The translations under genes and the position numbers were made by a program. A DNA stretch of 64,000 nt from Isoetes taiwanensis. Its lineage: Eukaryota > Streptophyta > Lycopodiopsida > Isoetales > Isoetaceae. Below the pieces are notes generated by a model. The model made no database searches. It was not told the DNA's origin and saw only the letters and a program-made list of their open reading frames with translations. Of the stretch, positions 9,158 to 19,533 are shown piece after piece; position 1 is the stretch's first letter, and each line of letters opens with the position of its first letter. Location: contig JAJEKV010000025.1 in NCBI GenBank assembly GCA_021234155.1, positions 10,355,017 to 10,419,016 on the forward strand, written 5' to 3'.

Positions 9158-12100
9158 TTACATATCTTCATAAAAAAGTAGATGAGTTTCAGTTTCCTCA
9201 TCTAACTCCTCACTCTCACTCTCATCATCACTTTCATCTAAGAAAATATTTACATTGTGTATACATATCTCTCTATAGAGCAGCACTTCTATTAAGTATG
9301 ACCCTATCTTATCACCCTGGAGTAGGAAGAACGCAGTAAGATCACTTGCCTCTATCCCAAAACGGTTTCGTATCATTTTGTATGCTGGGCACCATATCAA
9401 AATATGTTCCTCGTCTTCCACATCCCCGCTACCACATACCTTGCATTCTCGCATCGTTCTGGGAATGGACTGCCCCCATCTTCCTACCTCAATTCCAAGT
9501 CGGTGTGAACTTAGACGTATCCTACTAATTGCATGTCTTTTTTTGACAGATATATCTTCACTCAAGTGTCTTGCAATATCCAATCCTGGGTTCATATTTT
9601 GCCTGTACAGGAGCATTTTGGTCAAAGGTCCCTGCCATAATTTCCGCTTCACCATGCCACATACCCATTATCTAAGGTCCCCATCATACATGACTGCATC
9701 CTCCCAATTGATCTCCCATCTTTTTAACCATTTTTTTACATCTGAAAACCATCCTTTTTGTTCACTTGCTTGCGGGGCAAGATGTGGTAGTCTGGTATCA
9801 TCCATTCTCCTCACCTTCTTAAGGTATCGGATGCATTGGAGTATCGCTTCACCCTCAAGGGGCATTAAACCGCATTCAGCTAGCATCGTTTGATATGGCG
9901 TTTGGATCTTCACTCCCAATTCGAGTCTCAGGAATTTCTTTAGTACTTGTTCTACATCCTCCCATAGGCATTTAGGTAGCCCCGGTCCCCAAATCTCACA
10001 GCCATATAGAACTGAAATAGTCTGCTTTTTAATTGCCAATTCCAAAGCGAGATTCTTCTGCACATGCTTTGCATAGCATATAAGGATTTCAGACCTCCTT
10101 CAATTCTTTGTATTATGCAAGTATTCCACCTATGGTTCCTGCTTATGATGAGCCCCAAGTACTTATATGAATCACATGTGTCTATTGTCTTCCCCCTGTA
10201 TTTAAAATTTTCCTGTTTCAGTGCACCCACTGTCATGATATTGGTCTTTTCAAGATTAACCTCCATGCCATTCACTTCACAAAAGGCAGCCAATGAATCT
10301 AAATGTTGTTGCATATGTTCTCGTGTGCGCGCAAAGATGACAACGTCGTCAGCATACATGAGCAACTGTATAACATAGCCTTTCAAGGTTGTGCCTCCTC
10401 TCCCATGACATCTAAGCCACTCCTCCAGACTATCAATGAACAACCCAAATAGTGTTGGAGACATCGGGCACCCCTGTTCCACTCCTACATTGCTATCCAC
10501 ACAGTCTGGGATCTCCAATACAAGAGGCATGGATAGTTGCACCAAAACTTTTTCATATAATACCCGTACCGCATCCTGTAAGTCTTTAGGCACATTCAGC
10601 TTTGCCATTCTTTCCCAAATTTGTTTCCTTGGTACTTTATCAAATGCTTTCTTGAAATCAACAAACAAGATGTAGGCCGCTATCTTTGTACCTTTCACCG
10701 AATCCATGATGTTTTTTAGGACAAGTAAGTGGTCCATTGTGGACCTATTGGGTCTGAACCCAGCTTGTGTTTCAGCCCTTACCTTCTCTTTTTTAGCCCA
10801 ACCACTTATCTTTCTTTCTAAAATTGTAGCAAACAATTTCGAAAATAAACTACTCACCATAAGCGTTTTGTAATTATTTGCATCTGTTTTCACTCCACTT
10901 TTATGAATTGGGACCACTCTATTCAGTTGCCATTCCTGGGGGAACCCTTGTACCATAGCTGCATTGAACATTTGGGTAATCTTGCTATAAAGTGTCTCTC
11001 CTGCCCACTTCAGGTGCTCAGCACATAGTCCGTGGACATCTTTAGCTTTCCCATTTGCAAGGTGTCTTATACCTTCAGCCACATCCTCATCACTAATTAT
11101 CATTTTTTATTCCAGTTTCATTTCACCCGGTATCTCTTCATCATGGTAAAGTTTTTTTACCTGTTTCCACAAATCACTCGCAGAAAGGGGAACTGCTTGT
11201 TTTGTGGTGCCTTTCAACCTATTCCAGAATAATTTTGGTTCTTGCAGGTATTGGTCTACCAATACTATCTGCTGATCTCTTATAAACTTCCTTTTCTTTT
11301 TCCTGACAATCTTATGGTATTCCTTTTTATGCTGGTCTCGTCTTTCCCCTATGCTATTTCTGAATTTTCTCTTTGCAAGCCTACATTCAGAATCAAACCA
11401 GGAATTGCATTTCATACCTTTTTGCACACGCTGAGATGTGAAACTTCTGTTAGATGCCTCGGTTAAGATCTCATGTACAGCTTTGCTAATTTCACTTACA
11501 TCATCTGTCCATTTGGTGTTTGCAACTAGATCTTCCACTATATGCCCATAGTAGTCTACTTTCTCGGGGTTTAATCTCATCCCCAAGATGTTTCCTGGTG
11601 CTTGTACAATGTTACATACCATGACAGGTAGCTTGATGGCCAGAGGGACATGATCTGATTCGGTTTGCTCATCCATAACAGAAAATTCCAAATGATTTAT
11701 AGTTTCGTTGGAGGTAATCACATAGTCTACAACACTTCTGGTTCTACATGTACATTGGGAGGTGGAAGGGAACTTACTAATACCATTACATATTAGTAAA
11801 CCCGTACTGCAGCAGAGATGGAGAAGCTGTCGTCCAGATCGGGTGATTATCCCATCACTGGACTCTCTATACCATCCTTCCTTCTTTAACTCAGCATCAC
11901 TCATGGTGTCTAACCAGAGTGGAGCATGCTCTCCCGTGTAAGCAGTGGCTTGCTTTTTTCCAGTTCTGCTATTAAAATCTCCAGTTAAGATAACTTCTCC
12001 TTTTTCTTGAAACTGCATTATGTTTTGCTCAAGTTCAAAGTATAGGTCCTCACCAGAAGCTTCACTATTCTGATATATCCCTTTGCGCCTCGGGGCATAA

Positions 12101-12438
12101 TAGCACACTGCTAAATAAAAAGGGCGATTTACCCCTTGGATTGCAAGCCACATATACTGGCTGTTTGAATTTTTTTTTATCCCCTGGACCAAATGACAAA
12201 AGGCATGTCTTACATAACAGGCAACTCCTCCATTACCATTATCTCCCTGTTTAAATCAGTTATTTCTTACCGAATATATTTTATTAAAACCATCAATCTG
12301 TGGCAGATCATACAGTTCATGTTCTTTCGTCTCTACAAAGCATATCACATCAGCAACTTGTAGTATCTCCTGCATACTTGTAATCTTTGTTTCCGTCAAT
12401 CTATTGATATTCCAGAATACTATTCTAAGAGCCTCCAC
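9158..12438 (-). pseudogene. LINE 2 ORF2: endonuclease-reverse transcriptase
   Basis: Pieces on the minus strand: 12256-12438 (EALRIVFWNINRLTETK, FVETKEHELY), 11107-12192 (CYYAPRRKG, TGDFNSRTGK, CRTRSVVDYV, ESDHVPLAI, then linker CNSWFDSECR), 9952-11103 (RT: AGFRPNRSTMDH, motif A FVDFKKAFDKV, motif B QGCPMSPTLFGLF, motif C LMYADDVVIF, YKYLGLI), 9668-10063 and 9158-9655 (C-terminal zinc motif CKVCG...H...WCPAY and an acidic tail ending THLLFYEDM). The endonuclease and RT pieces at 11107/11103 are in the same frame, separated by one TAA (11107-11109); the other breaks are frameshifts. Function is as for other LINE ORF2 proteins: nicking and target-primed cDNA synthesis. Confidence 0.85.
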
Positions 12439-12444
12439 ACACCC

Positions 12445-13497
12445 CTATGCATCAATTACTGCCTTACCCTTAACCCAGCGCACCTTTTGTTGATTTTGTT
12501 TGGCCTCTTTAAACTTAGCAATCTCTTCTTTCTTCTCACGCATTTGATATCTTGTGAGGTCTTCATTCACCCAAATAAACTTCCCCTTTAGTTTAAAGCT
12601 GTTTTTGAGAACCTGGAATCGGTTATCCCTGTTAGAAAATCTGACTACAATGTGTCGTGTACCTGCATCCTTCCTCCCAATGCGGAATGCTTCTATGATT
12701 CCTGAGTTCACAATTCCCATTTCATCACAAAACAGTTTTTCTACATTGCATTTGGTGTCTTCATTCTCATGTTCAGGCAGTCCTACTATTCTTAAATTCA
12801 AGGCTCTCTGTTTTCTTTCTTGACTTTCAATGTACTGTTCCATTTTGTTATTCAATTCGGCCATCAAAGGTTCAGATGCTACTGCTTCCGTTTGGATTTT
12901 CAATTCAGCTATTTCGTCCTTAACCACAGAGATCTGGTTACTTAGTCCTTCAACACATGAATTCGGCTGACCTGTTTCCGCTCTCCCACCTTGTGTCTTG
13001 AGTTGTTCCAATTCACCTCTGAGTTGGTTCAGATGATCCGCAATCTCAGCCTTCATTTTCTGCAACTCCAGATTGATTTGGGCAGTCATGGAAGTTTTCA
13101 GCTCTTGTAGCAAGCTCTGCAACATGTTTTTGGAAAACTCTTCCATGAATGAAACTTTAAAATCATCCAGCATGATCTTCATAGTAGATGCAGTAATCCC
13201 TGAATCAGATGTGATAGATGCAGAATCTTCCTCAGAAGTAGAATGGGCTGAGTCTGGGTCAGAATCGACCTGTGAAGACTTACCCGGTACTAGTTTAAAT
13301 CCAGATTTCGTCTGCTCCTTTTTCGCAGACCCGACCTTGGTCTCTGACCCATCTGCCGGCTCATTTTTTCTTGCCCTGTTTACCCCTGTAAATCCGCTGT
13401 TGGAGCTGTCCCCTGCAGTGCCGGATTTGGACCTGCTGTTGGAGTTATCCCCTACAGTGCCAGATTTGGACCTATCGATTTTTTTAGGTTTTCCCAT
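12445..13497 (-). CDS. LINE 2 ORF1, intact 350-residue RNA-binding protein
   Basis: ATG at 13497 (MGKPKKIDRSKSG). The N-terminus (about 1-90) contains two similar copies of a RSKSGT(V/A)GD(N/S)SNS segment and is basic and Ser-rich. About 105-240 is rich in heptads (QSLLQELKTSMTAQ, LNQLRGELEQL) and probably forms a coiled coil. About 243-350 is an RRM-like core (LNLRIVGLPEHENED, AFRIGRKDAG, HIVVRFSNRDN) with the C-terminal NEDLTRYQMREKKEE. This is the type II ORF1p arrangement of L1/Tx1 elements, with no CCHC knuckle. It is the only uninterrupted LINE ORF1 here and lies directly upstream of the damaged ORF2. Confidence 0.8.
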   Translation of the reverse strand: MGKPKKIDRSKSGTVGDNSNSRSKSGTAGDSSNSGFTGVNRARKNEPADGSETKVGSAKKEQTKSGFKLVPGKSSQVDSDPDSAHSTSEEDSASITSDSGITASTMKIMLDDFKVSFMEEFSKNMLQSLLQELKTSMTAQINLELQKMKAEIADHLNQLRGELEQLKTQGGRAETGQPNSCVEGLSNQISVVKDEIAELKIQTEAVASEPLMAELNNKMEQYIESQERKQRALNLRIVGLPEHENEDTKCNVEKLFCDEMGIVNSGIIEAFRIGRKDAGTRHIVVRFSNRDNRFQVLKNSFKLKGKFIWVNEDLTRYQMREKKEEIAKFKEAKQNQQKVRWVKGKAVIDA

Positions 13498-13969
13498 CGC
13501 CCAAAAACTAGCCTAGGAGGGAGGGAGGGAGGGAGGGAGGGAGGGATGCCTTGGCCACATGCTGACTTAGAGAGCATGAGAGAGAATATGAGAGAATACG
13601 AGAGGTGAGAGATTATGAGAGATGGGTGAGAGTGGAAAACCCCAGCTCTCACCTTGAGAGATGATCCGCTCCAACCACTAACTTAACAGCCCCCTAAAAT
13701 TCTTCGCCTGAAAATCATCACCGAAAAGTTTCCCTTATCGAAATTTTAGGGCGCCATTTTCCCCTGTTTCTTGGTCTTCAATGCTGCGTAAATCCTTGAA
13801 TTCCCGCTAATTCTTCGATCCGCCTTGTTGATTTCTGGTCTAGAGGTATTTCTTAGCTTGTTCAATCCTTATTAATTCAATTCGAATCAATCTTACGTTG
13901 TTCTGATATTAAATTCTATTGCAACAGATATTGTTTCTTGGTTGCTTAGCTTGAATTCTGTCGAGTCTA

Positions 13970-15145
13970 ATGTCTAAGGCAACTAGATCTGCCTTGCCAG
14001 CAAGCAACATACCCGTTGTACCTCCTCGCATTGAGAAATTGGCTCCAAGGAGGACCCGAAAGATGACAACAGATTTCAATGAATGTGGACTTCGAGACAA
14101 ATTCTGAGCCAATTCCAACAATAAAAAAGTCAAAGGAAGGGAGATGTAAGCAAGTTCTTAGCGAAATCCAAGCACCTGCCCGTATTATGAACGAGTCTTC
14201 TCAGCCCGAGAATTCAATGGCTCTTGTTGTTTAAGAAAAAGAAAATCCCAAGCAAATTGACATAAAGAATAGGAAGACTCCAGTCCAATGGACAAATCAA
14301 GGTGTTTCTACCTTCCTAAACCTCCTGAACAAGATGAAATTGGTTACTAATGGTAGTCTGAATCTTCCTAATACACACTGGAGAGAAATTCTAGTGCAAT
14401 TACAGCCAAATGTTGGTGGATTAGGGAAGTCAGGCAACTCAAGAACAAATGGGATAAACTTCAAGCGAAATTCAAGGATGAGAAAGAGGCTTCTAGTCAC
14501 ACGGGTTCAAAGCCTTCAAGTTGGCAGTGGTATGAAAGAATGGAAGAAGTCAAGTATGGAGTGACATCAAATAACCCCATTACAAGGGCTGGGGATGATG
14601 AGGACTTTAAAAATGAAGCTTTTGAGGCAGTAGATTTGCACACTAATGTTTTTGACAGTTTCTATGAAATAGTTGGATCCAATATTGCTTTTGATGATCC
14701 TTTTGAGAGTAATGAAGACACTTCCAATGTCAATGTCAACATGGATAATTCAGAAAGCCCTAAAATGCATGATACACCAAACAATCGAATACCAACAGGT
14801 AACAACACAGATTCCTCCAGCTCCAGATCTGCAGCATGCAATCAACCTAGAGTTTGTGAAAAGCCTACTGGAAGAAAAAAGTCGAGGTTGCAGCTTGATG
14901 ATGATATTGCTATTGGAATTTCACATTTGGCAAGCACTTTTGGAGGCACTGAAGTTAAGGAATTGGATTTCATGAAGGAAGAATCTGCAAAGAAACTAGA
15001 GTTGGTAAGTGAACTAGAGACCATTTGATCTGCCAATAGATTGAAAACTGCTGAATCTATGGCAGCAATGACTCAGAGCATATGTCAGATGACCAAGGAT
15101 ACACTTCTTGAAATTGCCAAACTGGCAGTCAAGAACAAAGAATAA
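13970..15145 (+). pseudogene. Harbinger Myb/SANT-like DNA-binding protein, frameshifted
   Basis: Start ATG at 13970 (MSKATRSALPASN). An N-terminal PPRIEKLAPRRTRKM stretch is conserved in copies 3 and 4. The Myb/SANT-like domain is read across frames: PVQWTNQGVSTFLNLL near 14285, then RQLKNKWDKLQAKF and SWQWYERMEE near 14435-14555. 14540-15028 is an acidic, Ser/Asn-rich tail with a basic GRKKSRLQLDDD patch, and after a stop the frame reads on to LAKLAVKNKE at 15145. PIF/Harbinger elements use such a protein to bring the transposase to its termini. At least three breaks make this copy non-functional as read. The variable last third is typical of the family. Confidence 0.7.
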
Positions 15146-15345
15146 AGATATGATTTCCACTTTCTTACATTTTGTTATTTCAATGAATAGTTTGCAACTG
15201 TCTCAAATTGATTAACTGTCTTAATATTCAATGATTGGTACTTCAATCTAGGCATATAGATATCGTAGCATTTATCATTAAATGCTTGTCTTGTCAATTT
15301 ATCCCATTTTAAGCTTCCTCCTAGGCACAAGCCATTCATAAAAAA

Positions 15346-15867
15346 ATGGCTCGACCAAAGCGTTCAAGAAATTCGCGTAGCCCTCTGTCTTCCATCTCAA
15401 GCCACCCGAGTCGATCTAAAGAATACTCCCTAGAGGAGTATTCTAACCCTCTAGATACTTCTGCTTCCCACGAGACCTCAAGTTCTGAGGAAGATTATTA
15501 CTCTAAGATCTCTTCTTGGCCAGAAACTTCAAGTGAAGAAGTTGTTGAAGAGTCTTCCTCCTCTAGCATGTCGGAGCCTGCAAATCCAATGGACGAATAA
15601 CACCAAGATTCCTTGCCAACTATTGAAGAGAAAAGTGAAGAAGTTGAAGTTGTTGGCCAAAAAGTGATTCATTGCTCTTTGACACAACGGACCGTGATGA
15701 ACTTTTTGGATATGGGAGTTTCCCTGGAACCCGAGGTCATTGCTTGGGCTGAAGCTGCACCTTTGAAGCAGAAGGTCCATGTGGAGTGTGTTTACATGTA
15801 GCATCATGGAAAATAGGCTCTGCATGATATCAAGACGGTGACATAAACTTGCGAGCTTTGTGGGTAA
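15346..15867 (+). pseudogene. Third Harbinger ORF, unknown conserved protein (copy 1)
   Basis: One continuous frame of 174 codons from ATG 15346 to TAA 15865, interrupted by in-frame stops at 15598, 15799, 15814 and 15844 but no frameshift. The N-terminus is basic and Ser-rich (MARPKRSRNSRSP), then an acidic Ser/Glu tract, then a compact C-terminal part with KVIHCSL, MNFLDMG, VIAWAEAAPL and HVECVY, ending CELCG. Copy 2 (33608-33979) carries the same C-terminal protein with sense codons at three of these four stops. Not recognised as any known domain. It lies between the Myb-like and transposase genes, so it is a transposon-encoded accessory candidate. Confidence 0.65.
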
Positions 15868-16638
15868 GAAGAAGAGGAGCCCCTGTGCGATGGGATGTCG
15901 AGAACCAGCCCGTTCTGCCTTGTTTTTGTTTATGTTGTTATGTTTTTTTGTTTTTTTTTGTAAATCTTTTAGGTGTAAATGGCATGCATGCCTTTTCTTT
16001 TGCTATGAAATGCCCCTAGAATGAACCTCAAAAGTATGTAACCGATTTCGAGAAATGAAAGATCGACTTTATTTTTGCCTTAAACTGTCATTTTAATGTT
16101 TCTGTCTTCAACTGTTCTTCGTTATCTACTTTACAGGTTTCCTCTACTTTGTCTTCACTTTCTGATTATTACTGTTATTGCAGATCACTAGTCATGGAGT
16201 GGCTAAGAGTTTGTTTTCAATTTCACATAACTTTTTTAGGTTTTAAGGAGCAGACCAAAAATGTGGCAATTTCATTTTTATGTACTACAGCTGCCGTTGT
16301 AATACAGTAGCACATTGAATATAATTTCTCATTCAACTTTGTTTATATCATGTTACTTGTGTTTGTACCAAATTGTTTGTTCTCAGAACTGTGTTCTTCA
16401 AGGGTTATTTCAGTATTTAAGTATCATTTGAGTATCAGATCAAATCAATAACAGGAAAATAGCCTTTCCAAGAACCCTGATAGGGAAAACACATAATTCA
16501 CATTCAAAAACTTGAAAACATAAACAAATTATCAAAAAGTATGTTGACAAAATCATAAGATTCTACAGTCGCACACGTCCATCCAAGTTTTCAAACAACA
16601 CATCCTCATCTGATCTCTTTGTTTTTTGAGACTCTTGT
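15868..16638. other. 3' flanks of ORF3 and of the converging transposase; no gene
   Basis: T-rich and AT-rich sequence between convergent genes, similar in position and partly in sequence to 33980-34671 of copy 2. Probably both 3' UTRs. Confidence 0.5.
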
Positions 16639-18659
16639 TCATAGCTTTAGTTTCATAGTAATAAACTGGTTCAGGTTCTCCCATCCCATGTCTTCCATAA
16701 TGCAGAAGTTCCAAAGCACACAAGCTACATGTATGATCTTGGAGGCCTTTCCAACATACACAGTTAGATGCTTGAGAATTATGAATTTCTCTTTGACAAT
16801 CCCAAACCCATTTTCCACACAAACTCTACCCCTGCAAATCCTTTTATTAAACTTATCATAAAGACCATGATTCTGTGGAAAGACTTTCAGAAGGAATGGT
16901 CTGACGGCATAGGCAGAATCACGAAGCCGAGGTGGAGGAATGTTAACCTGTATTTGGTCTTCAGTGGGTTGACCTTTCTTCAATTTCCTGCCACTTAAAG
17001 TTACTACTGATTCCTGTAGAATTAGTTTGGAGACAATTTTATTGTATATGAAACTCTTCTTGAACTGATTTGAGTCATGGACTGATCCTGTTCTTGTAAC
17101 ACGGACATTTATAAACAACCTGCTGTGTGTGACAATACCTTGCAAAAGACATGAGTGCCTTTTATATCGACTGTAATAGTCATCACCTTTGTCACTCTTT
17201 TTGGGTTTCCTCCATAAAAAAATGTGGGAGCCATCAATGATACGATTCAATGATTTAGGGGAAACTAAGCAACTGATCAACAACATCTTATTTGAAGAGC
17301 AAGATCCAAGTACAATATACATTAAACAAACTGAGTGTTTACATGGTTAACCACCCAACCAGATCCACAGGGTTTTCTTGGCAACTTGGCAATCACAAAT
17401 ATCCATGGCAAAGCATAACTCTGAAACTGGCACACCAACCATCCAGATTAATTCCAGCTACTCCACATAGCCATGGCTTTAATTCAAATTCAACTCTAGG
17501 CTTTATAAGCTAAGCCTTCAAGGGATTTGCACAGCAGAATCGAATAGCTTCCTTCATTGGAATACGTTTCATCCTTAGCGGAAGCTTAACAATCCGGTTT
17601 GGCTGCTTCCATTGTACATTAGGCCATCTGTTACAGAGGAGCAGGTCTCGGCTTCAATTGATCCACTGCAATTCATATCTACCGCTTTGGTTACAGCTTA
17701 GCAGCTGGCCCGTTGGGCAATTCAGATTTTCAGATGTTGGAGTTCGCCCACGGCTTCCTGTTCACCGTCCACAAATCACTGTTCTTAGCCCAAAAATACT
17801 GTTCGACATCGGCCCTCTGTAGATCCCCTGTTTTATAGTTCGATGCCCTGATACTTATATTTTGCTGTCCCTGCCTTTTTCCAAAAGGCCATGTATAAAG
17901 GTAAGGATTCAATGTCTTATAATAATAGCCCCTTCTCTTCCTTTATTTGGACGTCCACTTTTTATAAAAGGGTGCTCCCTCATTCTCTTAAAAGTCAATG
18001 GCCTTTTTTCTCCACGATCCCCTCCATGTTTGTGCAACCACCTTTACCTTGTATTTCCCATAAAGGTCCCTAGATATATGAGTAATGTTTTGCCATATTC
18101 TTACAACTTTGCTATATTTTTGCCTTGCCCTCTAACCCTGCCACCGTGGACCACTCCCCCGTGCTATACTTCGTATCAATCAACAACACCATATACATTT
18201 GGCAATCCTGTTGCATCATGAAATTCCTTTATACATTGAGTTAGTCTTGCTCCAGAAGTTATGGCAACAAACCTCTTATAAAGCATTGCCTTCGAGGCCA
18301 ACACTAATGTAATTTTCTTAGTATATTTTTGCACTGTAGTTTTGCCAACATAAAATCTCTGTCCCATATACAAAGGCATGTGACTATGTGACAGAAAATA
18401 AAGAACCATGGCAACAGCCTTCCTAGGACAACAGGGGGTCTAAACTTAACCTCTGGCCTGCTCAAATAGGGAACAACTAAACCGACTAGTCTCTCAAAAC
18501 TGGCCCTTTTCATTCTGTAAAGTTGGTGCCGCATATCATCTTCAAAAGAAGGTAGACAATTCTATGCATGGTTATCTATATTATCCCACTGTGTTCTTTG
18601 CCTTGGAGCAATCTAGAATCTTCTAGGTGGCCTTCTAACCCTACAAGATCCAGTTAACA
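16639..18659 (-). pseudogene. Harbinger transposase copy 1, split by solo LTR
   Basis: Minus strand. The C-terminal half (16639-17237) reads IDGSHIFLWRKPKKSDKG, SVHDSNQFKKS, DSAYAVRPFLLK and VCVENGFGIVKEKF, closely matching the intact copy at 34672-35907, including the three catalytic acids. The N-terminal half (18179-18659) reads HQLYRMKRASFERLVGLVVPYL and FHDATGLPNVYGVVD with a frameshift around 18430. The halves are separated by a 941-bp LTR at 17238-18178. The first ~90 codons are missing beyond 18659. Confidence 0.8.
17238..18178. mobile_element. Solo LTR (941 bp) inserted in Harbinger transposase
   Basis: Starts TGATACGA and ends TCGTATCA, a perfect 8-bp TG..CA inverted terminus. It is flanked by direct ATCAA repeats (17233-17237 and 18179-18183), and removing it restores the transposase alignment to copy 2. 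No internal coding region. Solo LTR by unequal recombination is the simplest reading; the parent family is unknown. Confidence 0.85.
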
Positions 18660-18739
18660 TCACCACGTCCTGGACAAGACTGTACCTTGTACCTACAAAT
18701 GTACAGGTTTGAACATTCCAGACATCCAAATATAGGCAT

Positions 18740-19126
18740 TTTATTACTTTGTTTAAGGTCCATACTAGACTAATCTTGTACAGACTAGCTAGTTTATCCC
18801 ACTACCTTGCGACAGCCAAAATGGAGGACACGTATAGGCTTTTAAGTTCTATCACGTCGAGGATCATCATCGTATACCCCCAATAATCAACTCCCAAAGA
18901 TAAACATACATTGGCAAGGTTTGAACCCATGACCAAATGCACATTTATTTTGGCATTATTAAGCATATACGAACTCACCACACATCCATTGGGCAAAACT
19001 TTTGCCTTACATGCACACTTTGTAGGCAAGATTTAATCCCGCCTTAGGAAGTCTAGGTCCTAGGGGCAACTCTAGGGGCATGGCTTTTTAGCCTCACCAT
19101 CCTAGTGCCACCTACCATAGTCCCAT
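18740..19126 (-). mobile_element. tRNA-derived SINE candidate, copy 1
   Basis: On the minus strand the sequence holds a tRNA-like A box (GTGGTGAGTT, with GAGTTGGTA in the other copies) and a B box (GGGTTCAAACC) about 50 nt later, with a 3' end in AAAGTAATAAAA. Copies 2 and 3 share the whole unit. The part 5' of the A box is about 130 bp long, unusual for a simple SINE, so a composite is possible. Confidence 0.55.
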
Positions 19127-19533
19127 TGTTTTTTTATTACTTTGTTTAAGGTCCATACTAGACTAATCTTGTACAAACTAGCTAGTTTATCCCACTACCT
19201 TGCGGCATCCAAAGTGGAGGACAGGTATGGCTTTTAAGTTCTACCACTGTCGGGGATCATCATCGTATACCCCCAATAATCAACTCCCAAAGATAAACAT
19301 ACATTGGCAAGGTTTGAACCCATGACCAAATGCACATTTATTTTGGCATTATTAGGCATATATCAACTCACCACACATCCGTTGGGCAAAGCTTTTGCCT
19401 TACATGCACACTTTGTAGGCAGGATTTAATCCCGCCTTAGGAAGTCTAGGTCCTAGGGTCAACTCTAGGGGCATGACTTTTTGACTTTTTAGCCTCACCA
19501 TCCTAGTGCCACCTACCATAGTCCCATTGCTAG
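19127..19533 (-). mobile_element. tRNA-derived SINE candidate, copy 2 (tandem with copy 1)
   Basis: Same unit as 18740-19126, joined directly head to tail (junction ...CCCATTG / TTTTTTTATTAC at about 19126). B box GGGTTCAAACC on the minus strand near 19310-19322, with A-box-like GAGTTGATA near 19362-19370. Confidence 0.55.

Larger units (their letters stand above)
9095..13548 (-). mobile_element. LINE 2 (same superfamily as LINE 1), nearly full length
   Basis: Minus-strand element: ORF1 12445-13497, ORF2 9158-12438, 3' hairpin 9128-9142, then a 3' tail of about four ATTTC units (9095-9115) running into TCTCTCTC. The 5' end sits against a (TCCC)n tract (about 13515-13546, minus-strand sense). 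It shares the ORF layout and 3' hairpin with LINE 1 but has a different tail. Confidence 0.85.
13549..18659. mobile_element. PIF/Harbinger copy 1 (Myb-like gene, third ORF, transposase), right end lost
   Basis: The left end begins near TTGGCCACATGC (13550). The opposite end of copy 2 reads TGCATGTGGCCAA at 36213-36225, so CCACATG-type terminal inverted repeats bound the family. Gene order: Myb-like (+), ORF3 (+), transposase (-), giving convergent transcription. The transposase N-terminus is cut at about 18659 and no right terminus remains. A solo LTR sits inside the transposase. Confidence 0.75.

Noticed and set aside
18740-19533. True tRNA gene on the minus strand
   Set aside because: The A and B boxes are present but the arms do not fold into a full cloverleaf, and the unit is repeated three times with long flanks; a SINE fits better.
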